This document shows positions 18,674 to 27,169 of a stretch of 64,000 bases of DNA, one piece after another. A program made the position numbers and the translations under genes. This DNA comes from Candidatus Vesicomyidisocius sp. Agig_15_S12. Its GTDB lineage: Bacteria > Pseudomonadota > Gammaproteobacteria > PS1 > Pseudothioglobaceae. The notes under the pieces are model-generated. The model made no database searches, was not told the origin of the DNA, and saw only the letters and a list, made by a program, of their open reading frames with translations. Within the stretch, counting starts at the first letter, position 1. Each line of letters begins with the position of its first letter. Where the stretch lies: positions 641,230 to 705,229 of the forward strand of contig CP072532.1 in assembly GCA_021730225.1 (NCBI GenBank), written 5' to 3'.

Positions 18674-18695
18674 CTTTACTTTGGATAAAGTAAAG
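18674..18695. repeat. Small perfect hairpin, 9-bp arms
   Basis: CTTTACTTT at 18674-18682 and its exact reverse complement at 18687-18695 flank a GGAT loop. It lies just beyond the 5' end of the decayed tRNA. The rest of 18696-19036 is AT-rich and shows no gene; promoter-like TATAAT occurs at 18775-18780. Confidence 0.5.
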
Positions 18696-19036
18696 CAGAT
18701 ACGAATATAAATTTAGTAATTATTCTCTATTGTATAATCTAATTTATTATCTGTCTAATAACAATTAATCTTGTTATAATCCATTTTTCTTATAAGAAAA
18801 ATAAATAGAGTCTCTATAAATAACAGATATATCTCTGTAATACTATTGAACTTTTTATATTATTATTCTTAAATCAAATCTAGATATAGCAACAATTATC
18901 ACTGTAATTTGACTTATATTATTAAGTTAAACTGCCTAATACTTTGTTACAATCTTGTAAAGTATTACAAAATTTAGTTTACAATTAAGTTTTATCAGCT
19001 GGAACAGCTATTTAATGAAATAATAGGAATTAATAT

Positions 19037-19366
19037 ATGGATAATATGCAAGAAATACAAAAAGTTTTTTTTAAGAAGTTAATTGATGGCGATTTTGGTC
19101 TAGCTAAAACATATTGGTTCTATGGTGTATTAGTAGGATTTATTGGGCAAATAGTAATGTTAGGAGTTGAGACATCCGAATCTATAGCACTAGTTATTAT
19201 TACTATATTAGTGGCTTTAACATATAACGTATGTCAAATGATAGGTACGTGGAACGCTGCTAATCGTTACACGGGCTCAAAAATTTGGACTATATTAGCT
19301 AAAATAACAGTTGCCTTAGGTGTCATGGCTATCATATTTACAATAATAATACTAACAAACCTATAA
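19037..19366 (+). CDS. Small three-span inner-membrane protein, function unknown
   Basis: This 109-residue protein has three predicted transmembrane helices at about 26-46, 49-67 and 86-107. The N-terminal stretch LIDGDFGLAKTYWFYGVLVG resembles a family of small uncharacterised proteobacterial membrane proteins that I have seen described only as hypothetical. It has an upstream AGGAAT ribosome-binding site. It stands alone in a tRNA-rich region. No function is proposed. Confidence 0.75.
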   Translation: MDNMQEIQKVFFKKLIDGDFGLAKTYWFYGVLVGFIGQIVMLGVETSESIALVIITILVALTYNVCQMIGTWNAANRYTGSKIWTILAKITVALGVMAIIFTIIILTNL

Positions 19367-19377
19367 ATTTTATTTAT

Positions 19378-19414
19378 AGACTATATACAAACAAACAAAG
19401 AGACTATATACAAA
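19378..19414. repeat. 14-bp direct repeat pair
   Basis: AGACTATATACAAA occurs at 19378-19391 and again exactly at 19401-19414, 23 bases apart. It lies directly after the small membrane protein gene. Confidence 0.8.
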
Positions 19415-19416
19415 GG

Positions 19417-19446
19417 TTAGTATACTAGATTTTAGTATACTAGATT
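19417..19446. repeat. 15-bp tandem duplication
   Basis: TTAGTATACTAGATT is repeated head to tail without a gap at 19417-19431 and 19432-19446. Each unit contains the palindrome TAGTATACTA. It looks like a slippage duplication in decaying intergenic DNA. The wider stretch 19447-19730 otherwise shows no gene. Confidence 0.85.
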
Positions 19447-19611
19447 AATATCATCCATTGCCTTGTCCATTAATTTTTATATATGATCTCCTAAATATTA
19501 TAATCTACTATCTTGCTAACTGTATTCATCAATATTGATGCTTGAGTGACTTGTTATAACACCCACATAATACTTCAGTAACTAAATGTTTAAAGTAATA
19601 AGGTTAAACTC

Positions 19612-19641
19612 TCAATGTCTATCAAATCAATGTCTATCAAA
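19612..19641. repeat. 15-bp tandem duplication
   Basis: TCAATGTCTATCAAA occurs twice in immediate tandem at 19612-19626 and 19627-19641. It lies in the same intergenic stretch as the duplication at 19417 but is unrelated in sequence. Confidence 0.85.
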
Positions 19642-19730
19642 GTATGGATATTATAATCTTCTGTACTAGTCAGAATTTACTAGTATTACTTTAGTAATAA
19701 TCCCTAATCTATCAAAACTTACTTAAAATA

Positions 19731-19805
19731 TGGCATCGCCTAGGAGAATCGAACTCCTCTTACAAGGATGAAAACCTTGTGTCCTAACCGATAGACGAAG
19801 GCGAC
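19731..19805 (-). tRNA. tRNA-Glu (TTC)
   Basis: The reverse complement gives a full cloverleaf closely matching the enterobacterial tRNA-Glu pattern (TTCGTCTA...GGACAC). The anticodon stem CAAGG/CCTTG holds loop TTTTCAT (anticodon TTC), the T-arm is GAGGAGTTCGATTCTCC, and CCA is encoded. The first acceptor pair is G1-U72 rather than G-C. It is 75 bases and lies 16 bases from tRNA-Ala, probably in one transcript with it. Confidence 0.95.
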
Positions 19806-19821
19806 ATAATATTTTTGCTTA

Positions 19822-19897
19822 TGGTGGAGCTAAGCGGAATCGAACCGCTGACCCCGACACTGCCAGTATCGTGCTCTCCCAACTGAGCTATAGCCCC
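19822..19897 (-). tRNA. tRNA-Ala (GGC)
   Basis: The reverse complement has acceptor GGGGCTA/TAGCTCC with the G3-U70 wobble that identifies tRNA-Ala to AlaRS. The D-arm is GCTCAGTTGGGAGAGC, the anticodon loop CTGGCAG gives anticodon GGC, the T-arm is CAGCGGTTCGATTCCGCTT, and ACCA is encoded. It is 76 bases. Confidence 0.96.
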
Positions 19898-19991
19898 ACA
19901 AAACATTATTAAATTACTAACCTATCAACAAAAAATTTAAATTATAATCTCTAAGTTAAAATAGTCAAGACATAATTGTTAAAATAATAAC

Positions 19992-20714
19992 ATGAATATA
20001 CAAACCTTTAAAGAAAAAACTTATACACTAGAAATTCTCTATCATATTGGTGTTTTAGAAGACTCTATTCACTTTATCTTTGACCATAGTACAAAAACCT
20101 GTGCCATTGTTGATCCAGCATGGAATGCACCATTATTTCTTCAAAGAATACACGATAAAGACTACACACTCACTGATATTTGGCTAACTCATTGGCACTT
20201 TGACCATACCAATGCCGTTGATGAAATTGTAGAAGCAACTGGCGCTAAAATAACAGTAGGTGTTAATGAGATTCCTTATTTACAAATTAATAATTTACCT
20301 GAAACAGTTAAAAACAACGACATTATTCTTATCGGCAATACAACAGCTAAAATTATTAATACGCCAGGACACAGTGCTGGTGGTATTTGTTATTTATTAG
20401 ATAGACATATTATTGCTGGCGATACTTTGTTTGTTTATGGAGCAGGGCATTGTTCATTACCTGGTGGTAATATTAAAGAATTATTCGACTCCATGCAAAA
20501 ACTAAAATATATCGATAATGATGTTATGCTACATTGTGGACATGACTACGGCTCAAAAATTAACACAACAATGGGTGAGCAAAAACAAGGAAATGCTTTC
20601 TTATTACTTGACAATGAGGATGACTTTGTTAATTACGTAAATAGCATGCAACAAGGAAAAATTCCTTATCCTACAGGTCCATTAACCCAAGCAGAAATTA
20701 AGGATATATTATGA
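19992..20714 (+). CDS. Metallo-beta-lactamase-fold hydrolase, glyoxalase II-like
   Basis: The binuclear-zinc motif THWHFDH is present with His67, His69, Asp71 and His72. Further ligands appear in TPGHSAGG, GDTLFVYGAGHC and HCGHDYG. This pattern is that of glyoxalase II/GloB-like thioester hydrolases, which release D-lactate and glutathione from S-lactoylglutathione. The 240-residue length is close to GloB, but the C-terminal substrate domain is not canonical, so the exact substrate is uncertain. It overlaps nadD by four bases (ATGA), implying coupled translation. Confidence 0.82.
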   Translation: MNIQTFKEKTYTLEILYHIGVLEDSIHFIFDHSTKTCAIVDPAWNAPLFLQRIHDKDYTLTDIWLTHWHFDHTNAVDEIVEATGAKITVGVNEIPYLQINNLPETVKNNDIILIGNTTAKIINTPGHSAGGICYLLDRHIIAGDTLFVYGAGHCSLPGGNIKELFDSMQKLKYIDNDVMLHCGHDYGSKINTTMGEQKQGNAFLLLDNEDDFVNYVNSMQQGKIPYPTGPLTQAEIKDIL

Positions 20715-21349
20715 GTATTACGAAAAGTTTGCATTCTAAGTTGTTTAAAATAATTGGTTTTTTTGGTGGATCATTTGATCCAATTCATTACGGACATCTA
20801 AAAAATGCTACCCAACTTAAAGCTAAACTTAGATTATCTAAATTATTTTTAATGCCTTGTGCTAAACCCGTACATAAAAAAAAACTTAATTTTAGTATTA
20901 ATCAACGTATGGATATGTTACATTTAGCTATTAAGGAATTTAACACACTCTCAATAGATACTATAGAAGTTAAGCAAAATAAAAACTCTTACACTATCAA
21001 CTCACTCAAATACATACAATCAAAATATCAAAATAATTCTATTTGTTTAATCATGGGAATGGATAGTTTTAACACACTTAGTAGTTGGGAAGAATGTCAA
21101 AATTTTTATCAATACTGTCACCTAGTAATAATATCTAGACCTAATGTCTTAACGCATCAAAAAAAATATGGTTTTAGATTAACTAATACAATCAATGATT
21201 TAACAAAACAAAAGACAGGATTTATCTTTTTTGCAAATAATCAAATGCTTAATATTTCTTCAAGCACTATTCACGATAGAATAAATAGTCAAAAAAAATT
21301 ATCTGGACTATTACCAGAATCTATCATTAATTATATTAGTGTCTTATGA
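20711..21349 (+). CDS. nadD: Nicotinate-nucleotide adenylyltransferase
   Basis: NadD adenylates nicotinate mononucleotide in NAD synthesis. The nucleotidyltransferase motif GGSFDPIHYGHL lies near residue 19, MGMDSFNTLSSWEE near 117, and the C-terminal ISSSTIHDRI corresponds to the usual ISSTxIR. The 212 residues match the family. The start overlaps the upstream hydrolase stop, and its own stop overlaps the start of a short downstream frame. Confidence 0.95.
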   Translation: MSITKSLHSKLFKIIGFFGGSFDPIHYGHLKNATQLKAKLRLSKLFLMPCAKPVHKKKLNFSINQRMDMLHLAIKEFNTLSIDTIEVKQNKNSYTINSLKYIQSKYQNNSICLIMGMDSFNTLSSWEECQNFYQYCHLVIISRPNVLTHQKKYGFRLTNTINDLTKQKTGFIFFANNQMLNISSSTIHDRINSQKKLSGLLPESIINYISVL

Positions 21350-21507
21350 ATTTAAGACAACAATTAAAAGTTATTAATAACACTATTAAAGAACTAAAAG
21401 GCAAGTTATTTATTAAAGCTACAATAGACTCTAATTTAATAACTGATAGTGCTGAAAAAAATTATTACGCCTATTCATTACCCGTTAATCGCGCTTATCA
21501 TAGGTAA
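21346..21507 (+). CDS. Candidate 53-residue protein downstream of nadD
   Basis: An ATG at 21346 overlaps the nadD stop in ATGA fashion and opens a 53-codon frame ending at TAA 21505-21507 (starts MNLRQQLKVINNTIKELKGK, ends LPVNRAYHR). The position is right for translational coupling, and the codon use is AT-rich like its neighbours. In many genomes the gene after nadD is rsfS, but this frame does not resemble RsfS. It may be a small genuine gene or the start of a truncated one. Confidence 0.4.
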   Translation: MNLRQQLKVINNTIKELKGKLFIKATIDSNLITDSAEKNYYAYSLPVNRAYHR

Positions 21508-21533
21508 CAACACAATAACCCATTCGAGGAATT

Positions 21534-22193
21534 ATGAAACTAGAACTGATTAGCTTTAAACTTTGTCCATTTGCACAGTGTGCTATTATTCTGTTAAACA
21601 AGCAAAAACTTACTTTTAAATTAAATTACATCAACTCAATAAATCCACCTAATTGGTTTAAACAACTCTCCCCAACTGGAAAAGTACCATTATTAAAAGC
21701 AAATGATAAAATTATCTTTGAATCCTCTGTAATTACTGAGTTTATTAATGATATTAGCAAAATCAATCTACATCCTAGTGACCCTATTCAAAAGGCTAAA
21801 AATCGTTCATGGATTCAATTCTCATCAGCTCTATTTGATGATCTATTTAATGTGATCACAGGTGATAAGGAAAAATTCTACACATCAAGAAAATCTTTAT
21901 TTAATAAACTTAGCAAAATTGAAGCTGTTAAAAACAATACACACTTTTTTAATGGCGATGATTTTTCAATCATTGATGCTACCTTTGCACCAATATTTAT
22001 GCGTCTAAGCTGGATTAATAAATTTACCAACAACACTTTATCATTTGACGGGCTTACAAACCTAAGTGCATGGAGTCAAAACTTATTACAAGTAGATATA
22101 GTTAAAAATTCAGTAGTTAAAAACTTAGACGATGTTTACTACTCCAATATTGAAGCACGTAAAGGTCATATATCGACCTTATTTATTGACTAA
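21534..22193 (+). CDS. Glutathione S-transferase family protein
   Basis: The N-terminal thioredoxin-like domain (residues 1-80) has SFKLCPFAQ near the active site, the cis-Pro block TGKVPLL near 58, and the glutathione-binding FESSVITEFI near 70. An alpha-helical C-terminal domain follows. The length of 219 residues is typical of GST and of the stringent-starvation SspA branch. The Cys12-Pro-Phe motif suggests an omega/SspA-like rather than Ser/Tyr-type active site. A good ribosome-binding site (GAGGAA) precedes the ATG. The substrate is unknown. Confidence 0.82.
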   Translation: MKLELISFKLCPFAQCAIILLNKQKLTFKLNYINSINPPNWFKQLSPTGKVPLLKANDKIIFESSVITEFINDISKINLHPSDPIQKAKNRSWIQFSSALFDDLFNVITGDKEKFYTSRKSLFNKLSKIEAVKNNTHFFNGDDFSIIDATFAPIFMRLSWINKFTNNTLSFDGLTNLSAWSQNLLQVDIVKNSVVKNLDDVYYSNIEARKGHISTLFID

Positions 22194-22221
22194 GGTTTTC
22201 TATAAATAAGTATTATTCGTT

Positions 22222-22569
22222 TCAGAGAATGGATAAAATATTTTCAGGTGGACGGCCAATCACGACCCCTTTACTTGTTCTTACAATAGGTCTTTCAATT
22301 AATTTCGGTGTTTTAACCATGGCACTAATTAATTGATCTTCAGTTAAATCCTTATCATCTAAACCATTTTCTTTATATTCAAGTTCACCTTTACGTATTA
22401 ATAATCTAGCTTCAAGATTTAAATCAATTAATAATTGCTTGAGTTCACTTCTAGTTGGTGGATTTTCTAAATATTTAATTATTTCAAAATCAACATTTTT
22501 TTGTTCTAAAATAGCTAACGTTGTTCTTGATTTAGAACACTTTGGATTGTGATAAATTATTATACTCAT
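22222..22569 (-). CDS. arsC: ArsC/YfgD family arsenate reductase-like protein
   Basis: The 115-residue protein matches glutaredoxin-coupled arsenate reductases. The active-site Cys11 (HNPKCSKSR) and the three arginines equivalent to E. coli R60, R94 and R107 are present at 59, 93 and 106 (RLLIRKG, ERPIVR, IGRPPE), as is the YLENPPTR block. ArsC reduces arsenate to arsenite with glutathione. No arsB or arsR is nearby, so it may be a YfgD-like housekeeping member. It diverges from the TlpA gene by 12 bases. Confidence 0.85.
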   Translation of the reverse strand: MSIIIYHNPKCSKSRTTLAILEQKNVDFEIIKYLENPPTRSELKQLLIDLNLEARLLIRKGELEYKENGLDDKDLTEDQLISAMVKTPKLIERPIVRTSKGVVIGRPPENILSIL

Positions 22570-22581
22570 AGCTAAATAAAT

Positions 22582-23157
22582 ATGACAAAAAATTACATTA
22601 TACCTACAAGTTACCTATTTCAATTAAGCAATAAAATTATTAAATTTAGCTTTATATACTTACTATTTATAATTTTGAATATTGCTCAAGCAATCAATAT
22701 TAATGACATTGTAAGATCTACTAATGATATATGGAGAGAAGAAAAAAAGATCAAAGTTCCTAATTTTTCTCTAACTGATCTTGATGACAACATATATACT
22801 AATAAATCCGCCCAAGGAAAATACTTAGTAATTAACTTTTGGGCAACTTGGTGCCCACCTTGTTTAAAAGAAATTCCAACTTTTGTTAAATTTTATGAAA
22901 AGAACAAAGATAGAATCCTTATTCTAGGACTTAACTATGAGCAAGCCGATAAAATAGCTATTATGGAGTTTACTGATACATTTATGATAAATTACCCTAT
23001 TATCCTTTTTGATGATAAAAATAGAACTCAATTTAAAAAATTTAGCGAAATAGTTGGTATGCCAACAACCTATATTTATGAGCCAAATGGTAATTTAGTT
23101 GATTACCAAATAGGTGAAATGAACATGGAAGATTTAGAAAAAGCCATTTCAAAGTAG
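22582..23157 (+). CDS. TlpA-like periplasmic thiol-disulfide oxidoreductase
   Basis: An N-terminal hydrophobic helix at about 22-38 serves as signal or anchor. The thioredoxin fold that follows has the redox motif WCPPC (Cys91 and Cys94) and the cis-Pro block VGMPTTYIYE. This is the TlpA/ResA type, which reduces periplasmic disulfides, often for cytochrome c maturation or copper-site assembly. The 191-residue length fits. It converges on and overlaps epmB by 9 bases at the 3' ends. Confidence 0.88.
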   Translation: MTKNYIIPTSYLFQLSNKIIKFSFIYLLFIILNIAQAININDIVRSTNDIWREEKKIKVPNFSLTDLDDNIYTNKSAQGKYLVINFWATWCPPCLKEIPTFVKFYEKNKDRILILGLNYEQADKIAIMEFTDTFMINYPIILFDDKNRTQFKKFSEIVGMPTTYIYEPNGNLVDYQIGEMNMEDLEKAISK

Positions 23158-24075
23158 CCAATCTTTAGAATAACTACCGCCGCTATCACGCACTAACTTA
23201 GGGACTAGATATCCACTTAAGTTGCTCTTTAATTGCTGATGTAATTGAATAGCATAGTCATCTCTAACTAAGAAATCCTGTGCACCTTGAACTTTATCTA
23301 ACATATGTAAATAATAGGGTAATATCCCTAAATCAAACAAACTCAAGCAAAGTTCAGTCAACACTTCTATTGAATCATTCACACCTCTTAATAATACTGA
23401 TTGACTAAGTAAAGTAACACGAGTTAATTCTATAATTTTTTGTGAAAATTGAACAGATAATTCTTGTGCGTGATTTATATGTAACACTATCACAATATTT
23501 AATCTTGATTGATTAAATATTTCTACTAATTTTCTAGTTATTCTACTAGGTTCTACAACAGCGTTACGTGTATGAACACGTAGTGTTTTAATATGTGCAA
23601 TATGTGCAATATTATCAATCAATGTCGCAAGTTTATCATCACTCAAACTCAACGGATCACCACCACTTAATATTACTTCATTAATTTTTACATCGTTAAT
23701 AATATAGTTTTGGATCTCAACCCAATTACTAATAGCATCATGCTCAACATAATTGAAGTTTTGCCTAAAACAAAATTGACAATGAATCGCACACACTTGA
23801 GATGCAATTAATAACACTCTATTTGGATATTTGTGTATCAGTCCAGCCACAGGAGAGTATTTTTCATCTTCTAGTGGTGATAAACTAAAACTTGTACTTT
23901 TTAATAAAGTTTTCGGAGTTATGACTTGTTTTAGTAAAGGATCATTCTTATTTCTTTTATCAATTAATCGTGCAAATTCTAAGGGAATTTTAATAGGAAA
24001 AGCACGGTCTTTAAACATCTTTGTTTTAAAAAAAATGTTACTTTTATTAGCACCTTTAAGGGCATATCTAGCCAT
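23149..24075 (-). CDS. epmB: EF-P beta-lysylation protein EpmB (lysine 2,3-aminomutase-like)
   Basis: EpmB is a radical-SAM, PLP-dependent enzyme that makes (R)-beta-lysine for modification of elongation factor P. The [4Fe-4S] motif CAIHCQFC has cysteines at 95, 99 and 102. The ILSGGDPLSL block follows, and a C-terminal Lys motif near DKVQGAQDF is consistent with PLP binding. The 308-residue length is that of EpmB rather than the longer KamA. EpmA and EF-P are not in this window. Confidence 0.9.
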   Translation of the reverse strand: MARYALKGANKSNIFFKTKMFKDRAFPIKIPLEFARLIDKRNKNDPLLKQVITPKTLLKSTSFSLSPLEDEKYSPVAGLIHKYPNRVLLIASQVCAIHCQFCFRQNFNYVEHDAISNWVEIQNYIINDVKINEVILSGGDPLSLSDDKLATLIDNIAHIAHIKTLRVHTRNAVVEPSRITRKLVEIFNQSRLNIVIVLHINHAQELSVQFSQKIIELTRVTLLSQSVLLRGVNDSIEVLTELCLSLFDLGILPYYLHMLDKVQGAQDFLVRDDYAIQLHQQLKSNLSGYLVPKLVRDSGGSYSKDWLL

Positions 24076-24102
24076 AATATTTGTCAGTTATTTTCCATAT
24101 AT

Positions 24103-24297
24103 TTAGCAAAAGTTTATAAAATTAACGTCTGTATGCTCTTTCCCATCTTCATAACCTGATTTCCACTCATTAGTAATTCTTTGCTCTTCAATTTCTGGAT
24201 TATTTAAAAAACCAGATACCCAACCCTGTATATAGTTATCGTTTACACCCATTTCTTCCATTTTTTTAACTCCTGCATAGTAAGTCATTATTGACAC
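24103..24297 (-). CDS. Small conserved-looking hypothetical protein
   Basis: This is a 64-residue acidic soluble protein; the likely start is M1 or M4 (MTYYAGVKKMEEMG). It contains a GWVSGFLNNPEIEEQR block and the motif WKSGYEDGKEH, a pattern often seen in small proteobacterial proteins of unknown role. A Shine-Dalgarno AAGGAGTG lies just upstream of its start, supporting expression. It lies between epmB (same strand, 27 bases) and uvrD (divergent). I do not recognise the family. Confidence 0.6.
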   Translation of the reverse strand: MSIMTYYAGVKKMEEMGVNDNYIQGWVSGFLNNPEIEEQRITNEWKSGYEDGKEHTDVNFINFC

Positions 24298-24406
24298 TCC
24301 TTAAATAATGTTTATAATTTTGTTTACTTATGCCAACTCATTTCTCAATGACATAAGAGAAGGATAATATTATAACCATTTAACCCTATAAGACAAGAAA
24401 AAAATA

Positions 24407-26560
24407 ATGAATTTATCTGAAATAACAAATGGTCTAAATAACAAACAATACCAATCAGTTACACTAAATAATGAAAAAAACGCTTTAATACTAGCGGGTG
24501 CGGGAAGTGGTAAAACTAAAGTTCTCATACATAGAATTGCTTACTTAATAACACAAAAAAATATTCACATTGATGCTATTCTAGCCGTTACTTTTACCAA
24601 TAAAGCCGCTACTGAAATGTGTGAAAGATTAAGTATGCTATTAAGACGTCCTATTACAAGTATGTGGACTGGAACATTTCATAGCTTGGCACACCGATTA
24701 TTACGCACTCATTATGAACAAGCTCAATTAACTTATAACTTTCAAATTCTAGATGCAAAAGACCAATTCCGCATCATCAAAAACCTCATGAAAGAAAATA
24801 ATATTGATGAATCTAAGTTTCCTATTAAAAAGGTTCAGCAATTTATTAACAATCAAAAAAACAAAGGTATTCGCCTACAGGATATTGACTCTAGTTACAA
24901 CTATTTTATTCAAAAAAGTCTTAAAGTATTTGAGCTTTATGAAATACACTGCAAAACAAATGACTTAATTGATTTTGCAGAACTCCTGATACGTAGTTAT
25001 GAGTTATTAAAAAATAACGTAAACTTACTTAATCACTATAAAGATCGCTTTAAGCACATTTTAATTGATGAATTTCAAGACACTAACATGATCCAATACA
25101 AATGGATTAAATTAATATTTAGTGGTAACAATAAAATATTCTGTGTAGGTGATGATGACCAATCTATTTATGGCTGGCGCGGTGCAAATATTGAAAATAT
25201 TACTAAATTATGCACAGATTTTGCTCCCATTAAAACCATTCGTTTAGAACAAAATTATCGTTCAACAAATAATATTCTAACGGCTTCTAACGCCTTAATT
25301 GCTCACAATACTAGTCGTATGGGTAAATCTCTTTGGACTAATGCTAGCAATGGTGAATTAATTGATATATATAAGGCGCAAACTGAAATAGATGAAGCAA
25401 ACTATGTCGTCAGTAGTATCCAGAAATTAATCACTAATGGCTCATTACCCAATAATTGTGCCATTCTGTATCGCCTTAATACCCAATCTCGTGTCTTTGA
25501 AGAGGCGCTCATAAAATACAATATTCCTTATATTATTTATGGTGGTTTAAAATTTTTTGAACGTGCTGAAATTAAATACGCTTTAAGTTATTTGCGTTTG
25601 ATAGAAAACTCAGATGATAATCTTGCCTTTGAACGTGTGGTTAATTTCCCAACTCGTGGTATTGGAAATACAACAGTTAACAAAATACGTACATTTGCAC
25701 AAAACAACCATGTCAGTCTTTTTCAAGCAACCATACAAATATCATCTACACTATCAACTCGTACTGCGAATGCATTAAATGGATTTACCAACCTAATTAA
25801 GAAACTGAAAGATGATACAAAGAACTTAGATTTATCTGAAAAAATAGTAAACTTACTCAATATATCAGGATTAATGGCGCATTATTCTAATGATAAAAAT
25901 AGTAATAAAAAAGAAAATCTAGAGGAGTTAATAACCACAGCTAAACAATATAAACAGAATAATGATATGAATGAAGTAATAGGATTTATTTCTTTAGCAT
26001 CGATAGATTCTGGTGGTAATACTAATGCACTTATTAATCAAAGTGTACAACTTATGACTATGCATTCAGCTAAGGGCTTAGAATTTCCTTATGTATTCTT
26101 AAGCGGCATGGAAGAAGGTTTATTCCCCTCTAGGCAAAGCAAAGATGAGCCGCATTTAATAGATGAAGAAAGGCGATTATGCTACGTTGGCATGACCCGT
26201 GCCATGAAAAAACTGTCACTATCTTACACCATAAAAAGATTTTTACACGGACATCTTTTATACGCTGATCCTTCACGTTTCCTAAGCGAGATTCCAGATG
26301 AATATTTAAATAGGATTAAAGTTAAATTTGATTTAACAATAAAAAATTACAATAATAAAAATATTTTTAGTCAAAATATTACACCTAAATCTAATAATAA
26401 ATTACATATTGGTGCTTTAGTTAACCACACCAAATTCGGATTAGGAACGGTATTAAATTTTGAAGGACAAGGGGATAGTTCTAGAATACAGATAAAATTT
26501 AAACAATCAGGAAGTATAAAATGGTTGATTAGTTCCTATGCAAATTTAGAATTTGTATAA
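24407..26560 (+). CDS. uvrD: DNA helicase II, UvrD/PcrA type
   Basis: This superfamily 1A helicase works in nucleotide excision and mismatch repair and removes proteins from DNA. The Walker A AGAGSGKT lies near residue 31, the DEAD-like LIDEFQDTN near 218, VGDDDQSIYGWRGA near 245, and motif VI VGMTRAMKKL near 600. The C-terminal Tudor-like domain (GALVNHTKFGLGTVLNFEG) is typical of UvrD/PcrA and absent from Rep, so I prefer UvrD. The 717 residues match. The gene is single; an AT-rich gap follows. Confidence 0.93.
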   Translation: MNLSEITNGLNNKQYQSVTLNNEKNALILAGAGSGKTKVLIHRIAYLITQKNIHIDAILAVTFTNKAATEMCERLSMLLRRPITSMWTGTFHSLAHRLLRTHYEQAQLTYNFQILDAKDQFRIIKNLMKENNIDESKFPIKKVQQFINNQKNKGIRLQDIDSSYNYFIQKSLKVFELYEIHCKTNDLIDFAELLIRSYELLKNNVNLLNHYKDRFKHILIDEFQDTNMIQYKWIKLIFSGNNKIFCVGDDDQSIYGWRGANIENITKLCTDFAPIKTIRLEQNYRSTNNILTASNALIAHNTSRMGKSLWTNASNGELIDIYKAQTEIDEANYVVSSIQKLITNGSLPNNCAILYRLNTQSRVFEEALIKYNIPYIIYGGLKFFERAEIKYALSYLRLIENSDDNLAFERVVNFPTRGIGNTTVNKIRTFAQNNHVSLFQATIQISSTLSTRTANALNGFTNLIKKLKDDTKNLDLSEKIVNLLNISGLMAHYSNDKNSNKKENLEELITTAKQYKQNNDMNEVIGFISLASIDSGGNTNALINQSVQLMTMHSAKGLEFPYVFLSGMEEGLFPSRQSKDEPHLIDEERRLCYVGMTRAMKKLSLSYTIKRFLHGHLLYADPSRFLSEIPDEYLNRIKVKFDLTIKNYNNKNIFSQNITPKSNNKLHIGALVNHTKFGLGTVLNFEGQGDSSRIQIKFKQSGSIKWLISSYANLEFV

Positions 26561-26873
26561 CTGAACAGCTCATCCTTCATCCTATTACACTATAACTTTT
26601 TTGATACTCATATTAAAGACAAACCCAACCAACTGACTAAAAAATTGAATTATTATTATAGTATTAGATACCTCTTTAAGATAGTTAGAATGTGAATAAA
26701 TTAACACTATCTTTATCTAACCTATACCGTTCTATCATATAAAAAATCAAAAAATAGTAATAAATCACTACCAATAAAGTAAAAAAGTATTAGTTAGTTA
26801 TAGCATAAGTCCTTTCTATTTATATGTGATTAAATGAAACCAAAAACTATATAAATTTACCAAAATAAACTGT
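26561..26873. other. Gene-free AT-rich gap
   Basis: The stretch lies between the converging uvrD and the 93-residue gene. I saw no hairpin with a T-run, no tRNA and no convincing protein remnant. Confidence 0.5.
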
Positions 26874-27155
26874 TTAATTTAAGGTTTTCTTTAAATCGTC
26901 AATTGAGAAACTTTGTACCGTTTGCTTATCTGTATAAATTGGTTTCATATTAGTGTGAATGCCTGATGACTTTTCAATAGCAATTTGTCTACTAGTTACA
27001 ATATCTAAACAATCAGTTATCATTTCTTGTGTTACTTTACTAAGAGGATGTTTTAATCCTGGCCTAGTGATAGTATCTTTAGCAACAGCAATGAGGGTTT
27101 TTCTAACTACATCTAAAAGACTAACTTCAAACTTTTGTATTTTATCATTATTCAT
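26874..27155 (-). CDS. Small conserved protein of the type found near scpA/trpS
   Basis: The 93-residue protein has a central block LIAVAKDTITRPGLKHPLS and a following helix with CLDIVTSRQIAIEKSSG. This pattern resembles a family of roughly 100-residue proteobacterial proteins often encoded beside segregation genes, some labelled segregation and condensation protein A although they lack the ScpA fold. Here it stands alone, with no scp genes visible. Its role is unknown. Confidence 0.6.
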   Translation of the reverse strand: MNNDKIQKFEVSLLDVVRKTLIAVAKDTITRPGLKHPLSKVTQEMITDCLDIVTSRQIAIEKSSGIHTNMKPIYTDKQTVQSFSIDDLKKTLN

Positions 27156-27169
27156 AATAAATCTCTAAA

